From: Dichetophora obliterata
Lineage: Eukaryota > Arthropoda > Insecta > Diptera > Sciomyzidae
Assembly (NCBI GenBank): GCA_963920525.1
Contig: OY986435.1
Span: 274,060,348 to 274,124,347 of the forward strand
DNA length: 64,000 nt
Reading direction: 5' to 3'
Part shown: positions 59,532-64,000 of the stretch, one piece after another
Position numbering within the stretch: position 1 is the stretch's first letter
How the letters are laid out: each line of letters opens with the position of its first letter
Notes under the pieces: generated by a model
Databases searched by the model: none
The model's input: the letters and a program-made list of their open reading frames with translations, nothing else
Told to the model about the DNA's origin: nothing
Made by a program: the position numbers and the translations under genes

Positions 59532-60018
59532 TAAATAAGGCCATTAGTGTGAGCGATGAAATCGAGAATAAAAAACTATTTTTTTTTCTGAACAAATATC
59601 AAAAACATAAATTAATGAAACATATATAAGAAGCAATTCGTTCTTAACTAGTGTTTTTAAACAAAGTATGTGAAACCAACACCCCCACACGATGTATTTA
59701 TGTATATATTTATGTAATCATTTTACTATCATGTTAAAACGTTCGTAGTTCTTTTAAAATCTTTTCATTGTACTTTTCTATTTAATAATGTGCGTTTTCA
59801 TTTTTGTATGGCGTAAAATGTTTGTTCAAATGTTTTTAAAATGTTTGTTTTTGTAAAATATTTACAATTTTTAATTGCAATAATTTTACTGATTTTATGT
59901 CGAACAAACACACCAAGTGTGTTAAAAACGAGGAAAAATTGATAAAATATGCTCTATTTATTACCAAAATGTAGCTTTAAGCTTTGGGCAATGTATAGTT
60001 TGATTTTTCCAAAATATA

Positions 60019-61617
60019 CAGTGTTGCGCAAAAGAATAGCAACAATATCAGTATGCTACAACAAAATCATCTATCTCTTTTAATATCGGAGACACACAAA
60101 AATGATTATAGAAATCAAAGAATACATTCATACATCATATGTAAAACAAATCATATTCAAATTCGGTTTTAATTTTTTTATTAAATTTACAATTAATGTG
60201 ACTACATTCAATTTGTCTGAGAGCAAGACAATAGCAACAAAACTTGAAAAATGTAAAAAGAGAATAGAAGTTCCAAGAATTATCGGTAAAAGTTCCGTTA
60301 TTGTAAATAACGTGTAGTTTGTGAGTCATGAACATTTAAGTTTAGTTTTGTTTTTGCGCTAGTTGTGACATTAACTGTTCTATTTATAATGGCACGTTAT
60401 AAATACTGTGAAGCTGTAAAATTACAAATTATTTCCGAATATAAAAAGGAAAATTCGCAAATATTTAAGCAAACAGTTTGATATTAATCGGTCAATAGTT
60501 TGCAAGAATAATAAAGAACTATAACATCACAAAAGACATAACAATGGTACATTAAAGAGGGCGGCCGCGGAAGACATCGCTGCGTGATAACAGAAACATT
60601 TGTGGCGTGTTCAAACGAAATCCATTTGCCAAATTCAAAGAGGTTATTGGGACACTTGGTTAAGGTATCCATCACAGCTCAGTTCGAAGACGAGCCGTTG
60701 AGAACGATTTAAGAAGTTACAGACCGGCAAAGAAAAATTTGCTTACAGCTTAGCATAAAAAACAAGGTGAGGTGTTATAATTTAAATAATTCTGTAGGAA
60801 ATTGTGACAACGAGTTGCAATTTATTGTTTTTTAGACTCAGTCTTGCAAAATAGCACCTAAATTGGACCGTTCAAAAATCGAAAACTGTTTTTTTAGCGA
60901 TGAATCAAAGTTCAACTTGATTAATTCAGATGGGATATGCACGGTAGGGCGCCTCCCAGGTACACGACTTGAAGCCCGAAACTGCAAAATAAATTTTAAG
61001 CAAGGAGGTGGTGGTATAATGGTCTGGACTTGTTTTTTCTATAATGAAGTTTAACCATTTCAAAAAATCGATGGAATTATGGATCGTTTTGCATATACAG
61101 AGATTTTAGAAAGCAATATGCGAGAACATGCAGAGTGAAACATGTTGCTTCAGTGAACGTTTCAGCCCGACAACCACGCGAAGTACACTTCAAAGACTAC
61201 ATTAGAGGCAATGGGATTCAAATCCTTGATTGACCGGCACAATCACATTGACTTAAATCCCATCAAAAATATTTTTGGGATTTTGAAGGTAAAAGTTTCT
61301 TGTCAAAGATTTTCCAACAAGACCGCACTGTATGAAGCCCTGAAACTTAATTGCAGCGGTTATCAAAAATAATGGATCTTACAGAAAATATTAATTATGT
61401 TGCTTTTGTTTTGCTCTCAGACAATTTGAATATAGTCACATTAATTTTATGTATAATAAAAAACAAAACCAAATTTGAATATAATTTTTTTTTTAATATG
61501 ATGTATCAATATATACTTTGGTTCCTCTAACAATTTTAGTGTGTCCCCAATATTGAAAAAGATACACGAATTTGTAGCAGCGCACTGATTTTGTTGCTAT
61601 TGTTTTGCGCATCACTG
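60019..61617 (+). mobile_element. full-length Tc1-like transposon, inactive
   Basis: The ends are inverted repeats, CAGTGTTGCGCAAAAGAATA at 60019 and the complement of CAGTGATGCGCAAAACAATA at 61617. Similarity runs about 40 bp and TA dinucleotides flank both sides, the Tc1/mariner duplication. The length of 1.6 kb is normal for Tc1. The transposase inside is broken. Confidence 0.85.
60390..61375 (+). pseudogene. Tc1-family transposase, broken
   Basis: Begins MARYKYCEAVKLQII at 60390. A helix-turn-helix DNA-binding part follows in another frame (RPRKTSLRDNRNICGVFKRN, then SSVRRRAVENDLRSYRPAKK, 60560-60740). A 69-nt stretch (60767-60835) starting GTGAGG and ending TTTTTTAG looks like an intron. 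The catalytic part has FSDESKFNLI (first Asp), GGGIMVWTCF, a second-Asp region QPDNHAKYTSKTTLEAMGF, and DLNPIKNIFGILK where the third acidic residue (normally DLNPIENIW) is Lys. At least three stops or shifts and the lost catalytic Glu make it non-functional. An intron is also known in the Tc1-like element Minos. Confidence 0.8.
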
Positions 61618-62766
61618 TATGTATATATATCGATTAATGACCACGGATATTTTTTTAACATCACTATGCATAAATACAATAAATACAATAAAATAAATTA
61701 TGTGTAAGTTGTTTATTTAATAGACAAAAAATTTTGAATAGTGTATACATACCAATTTCCGATGAGAATATTTTCTTGTTTCATACTTTTTATAGCGTAA
61801 TGTTTATTCGTCGGGTTTCACGCTACGAACACATGTGACAATTTGTCATGAAAATTTTACAATTTGTATCAGTTGTCAAATAATTGCCATAATCAAGACA
61901 ATTGACGGTAGTGACGTAGGTCCCTTTTTTTTAAATTTAAATTTAAAATTTAAATTTTGTAAATTATAATGATTGTTTGACAACTTTATTCATTCTGGAA
62001 AAAAAATAGTTCAATTTAAACCTGAAAATATTGGTATCTTCAAAGATTGGTAATTTCATAGATAACACAAAAACGAAATATTTAAGGGAAAGACTCAGTT
62101 TTGGCAAAGCTGAGTAGCTTCAAAGTCAAAATTTTTTTTAAGAAAAAATCATGTTTTGTTTAATTCGTTTTGGGTTCTCTTAAACAAAAAATTGTCAAAA
62201 ACTTGTGTTTTAACAAAACAAAGACAAGTAAATTTTTTATTATAAAAAATATTTGAGTAAATTAATAGAATAAAAAAACGCAAGAAAATATAAGATTTGG
62301 GATATATTTTAGTGGTTTTAATATATGATATTATAAAATAAAAAAAAAATTAGAAATTGACAAATTTCGTTGAAAAAAAAACAACAAATCCTATAAAAAT
62401 AAGTGCCATTTTTACTTTAATCTACTAGTATAGAATCTACATAACCAGGAACTGCAAATAACTTTTCCTACTTCGTCCTACAAATATATTTTTTCTTTGT
62501 TTGAAAATAATGCTTAAAATGAAAAATTTACCTGCAAAAATCAAATTGGCTTAAATTAATTAACTATAAAAAATAACATTATCATAAAATCACTCCTTCT
62601 ATCTTTTTTTCATCGATTATATGGAGACAGTTCACTGTGCACTTAGTCACATTCTCAAACAAACGTCAAAATATTGCCACTATTATTATTATTCACCTAG
62701 AAATCGGAGGGAATTTTTGACTTTTGTTTTAGTTGGGTTGGGTACAAATAAAAAAAAAATTCGGTT
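61618..62766. other. intergenic DNA, no gene seen
   Basis: AT-rich with several A and T homopolymers. No frame or repeat I can support. Confidence 0.4.
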
Positions 62767-62779
62767 CGTCCGTCCGTCT

Positions 62780-63240
62780 GTCCTTCTTTCGATATGATTA
62801 AAGTCGTAATTTTGAAGCTATCATCATGAAAAATCGAGGAAACCACGCCTACCTTTCATACAGAGTGACTTTATTTTAAATGTAAAATCTCTTCAAAATC
62901 TACAAAAATTTAAAAAAAAATGCAATGAAATTTTGCACGTAAGTTTTCCTCTTCAATATAAATTCTAACAATGAAATTCGGCAAAATCAGATGAAAACAA
63001 CGCCTGTTTCCCATACATAATGACGTCATCTAAATAGAAAAACCTTCATAAATTTTTTTAAAAATAATTAATTGCACAATAGAAATAATTCTAATAATTA
63101 AAATGCATTATTTTTGGAGAAGTTGGAAAAAACAACGCCTATCGTCCATACAAAGTGACGTCATCAATATAATAAAAAGTTCAAAACTTCGGCCCAGACG
63201 AAAATCATTCCTTATTACTTTATTTAAAAAAAAAATCCAT
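62780..63240 (+). repeat. repeat of about 150-bp units with CATACAAAGTGA cores, copy 2
   Basis: It starts after a CGTCCGTCCGTCTGTCC run (62767-62782). Cores lie near 62857, 63012 and 63147; the last two contain TGACGTCA (63021-63028 and 63156-63163). Same orientation and same right end as 56255-56850. Confidence 0.6.
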
Positions 63241-64000
63241 AACAATATTATACACGAATAGCCAAAAATTTATGAATTTGTTAATATTCCTCCTGATGCG
63301 CAAAGTCGTCATACTCTTCTGCATCGACCTCGACACTTTCATCATTGTCACATGACAAAAAAAAATTTAAGACAAGAGTCCTTGTTTTTGTAGTTTGTTT
63401 TTGTGACTATTATCGCGATTTTTGAAATAAAAAAGATTCGGGTAAAAACGAGTAACTTTTTATTGCTGAATATGGTAGCTTAGATATTGCAGTTTAATAC
63501 AAAATTTTCATTTCTACTTGGTAATACTGTATTCTTATTTACAACTCCACATATATTTCGAAAATAGCGTAAAAGTTTGACATTTTTTAAACATATTTTT
63601 TTTATATTTCTACACAATTTATTTTAACCATTTTTTTTAATCTCGCTTAAATACCTGAAGTTGAAGGTTTCGTTATAAATACATCACTTTTGATGTACAT
63701 AAACAAAATATTAATTTTTGAACTATGTCAAATTTCAATTTGTTGAACTGATCGCAAAAAAACGAAAAATTTCTCAACTTTAAAGCTATGCAGCAGAAAA
63801 AGTAAACAACATATAACATTGAAATTTTTAATAGTGATGTACAATTTTGTGCTCTTTAATCGAGTAGTAAATTTTTAAAAAAACCAAATATTCATTTTTC
63901 AATTTATCTCCACTTTTTTTAATTTCAACCCTCTGTGCGCCGACTTGCAGTCTGATTGTTGCTAAAATCGATCTGGCAGTTGAAAATTGTGAGTGTGTTG

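Noticed and set aside
1..64000. CRISPR arrays, bacterial operons, rRNA genes, telomeric or histone repeats
   Set aside because: None seen; regular spacer-repeat structure is absent and the gene structure is eukaryotic.

Overview
The window is AT-rich eukaryotic DNA from an insect, most likely a higher (schizophoran) fly such as a tephritid or muscoid. Three things suggest this: a five-exon calcyphosin-like EF-hand gene of the kind found in flies, GT-AG introns including one of about 9.9 kb, and a dense, heterogeneous load of insect-type transposable elements. Species cannot be fixed from sequence alone. I see no bacterial genes, operons, CRISPR arrays or rRNA.

The only convincing host gene is on the minus strand. 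Five coding exons between 41700 and 30084 join without a break into a 220-residue protein with four EF-hand loops. Exon 1 (41683-41700) encodes six residues and is separated from exon 2 (31616-31767) by an intron that holds a stack of nested transposons. A terminal-inverted-repeat element (32963-38660, TAA target duplication) contains a minus-strand jockey-like LINE remnant. That LINE is split by a second inverted-repeat element (33630-35193, CAG duplication), which itself carries two small MITEs, and by a young 5'-truncated RNase-H-bearing LINE (35350-37789, 13-bp duplication).

The rest is repeat-rich intergenic DNA. From left to right: a 234-bp MITE (1620-1853); a 79-bp minisatellite (2185-2520); a hairpin MITE (7169-7299); a decayed RNase-H LINE (7555-10170); a possibly hAT-like inverted-repeat element (11448-12866); a small MITE (14695-14911); a Penelope-like GIY-YIG remnant followed by a hammerhead-like motif (15324-16010) and flanked by two tRNA-like sequences; a foldback-like element with tandem repeats in its arms (16765-17880); two adjacent 0.5-kb MITE copies (20432-21538); a Cys-rich element-like ORF (23713-24042); a near-perfect 118-bp-arm palindrome (25151-25446); an inverted second copy of the foldback arm (25600-25860); and a very long hairpin built of about 177-bp units (27340-28852).

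Right of the host gene, 41.7-49 kb is almost featureless AT-rich DNA. It is followed by a jockey-like LINE scrap (49115-49765), a small MITE (50479-50750), a cluster of TATCGATA sites (52447-52510), an RTE-like LINE 3' end (54139-54990), two copies of a repeat built from about 150-bp units with CRE-like sites (56255-56850 and 62780-63240), two hairpin MITEs (59103-59241 and 59392-59531) and a complete but broken Tc1-like transposon (60019-61617).

The genes do not form a pathway. The interest lies in repeat architecture: nested insertions with readable duplications, several MITE families with 3-bp duplications, and long perfect or near-perfect inverted repeats that could fold into double-stranded RNA if transcribed.
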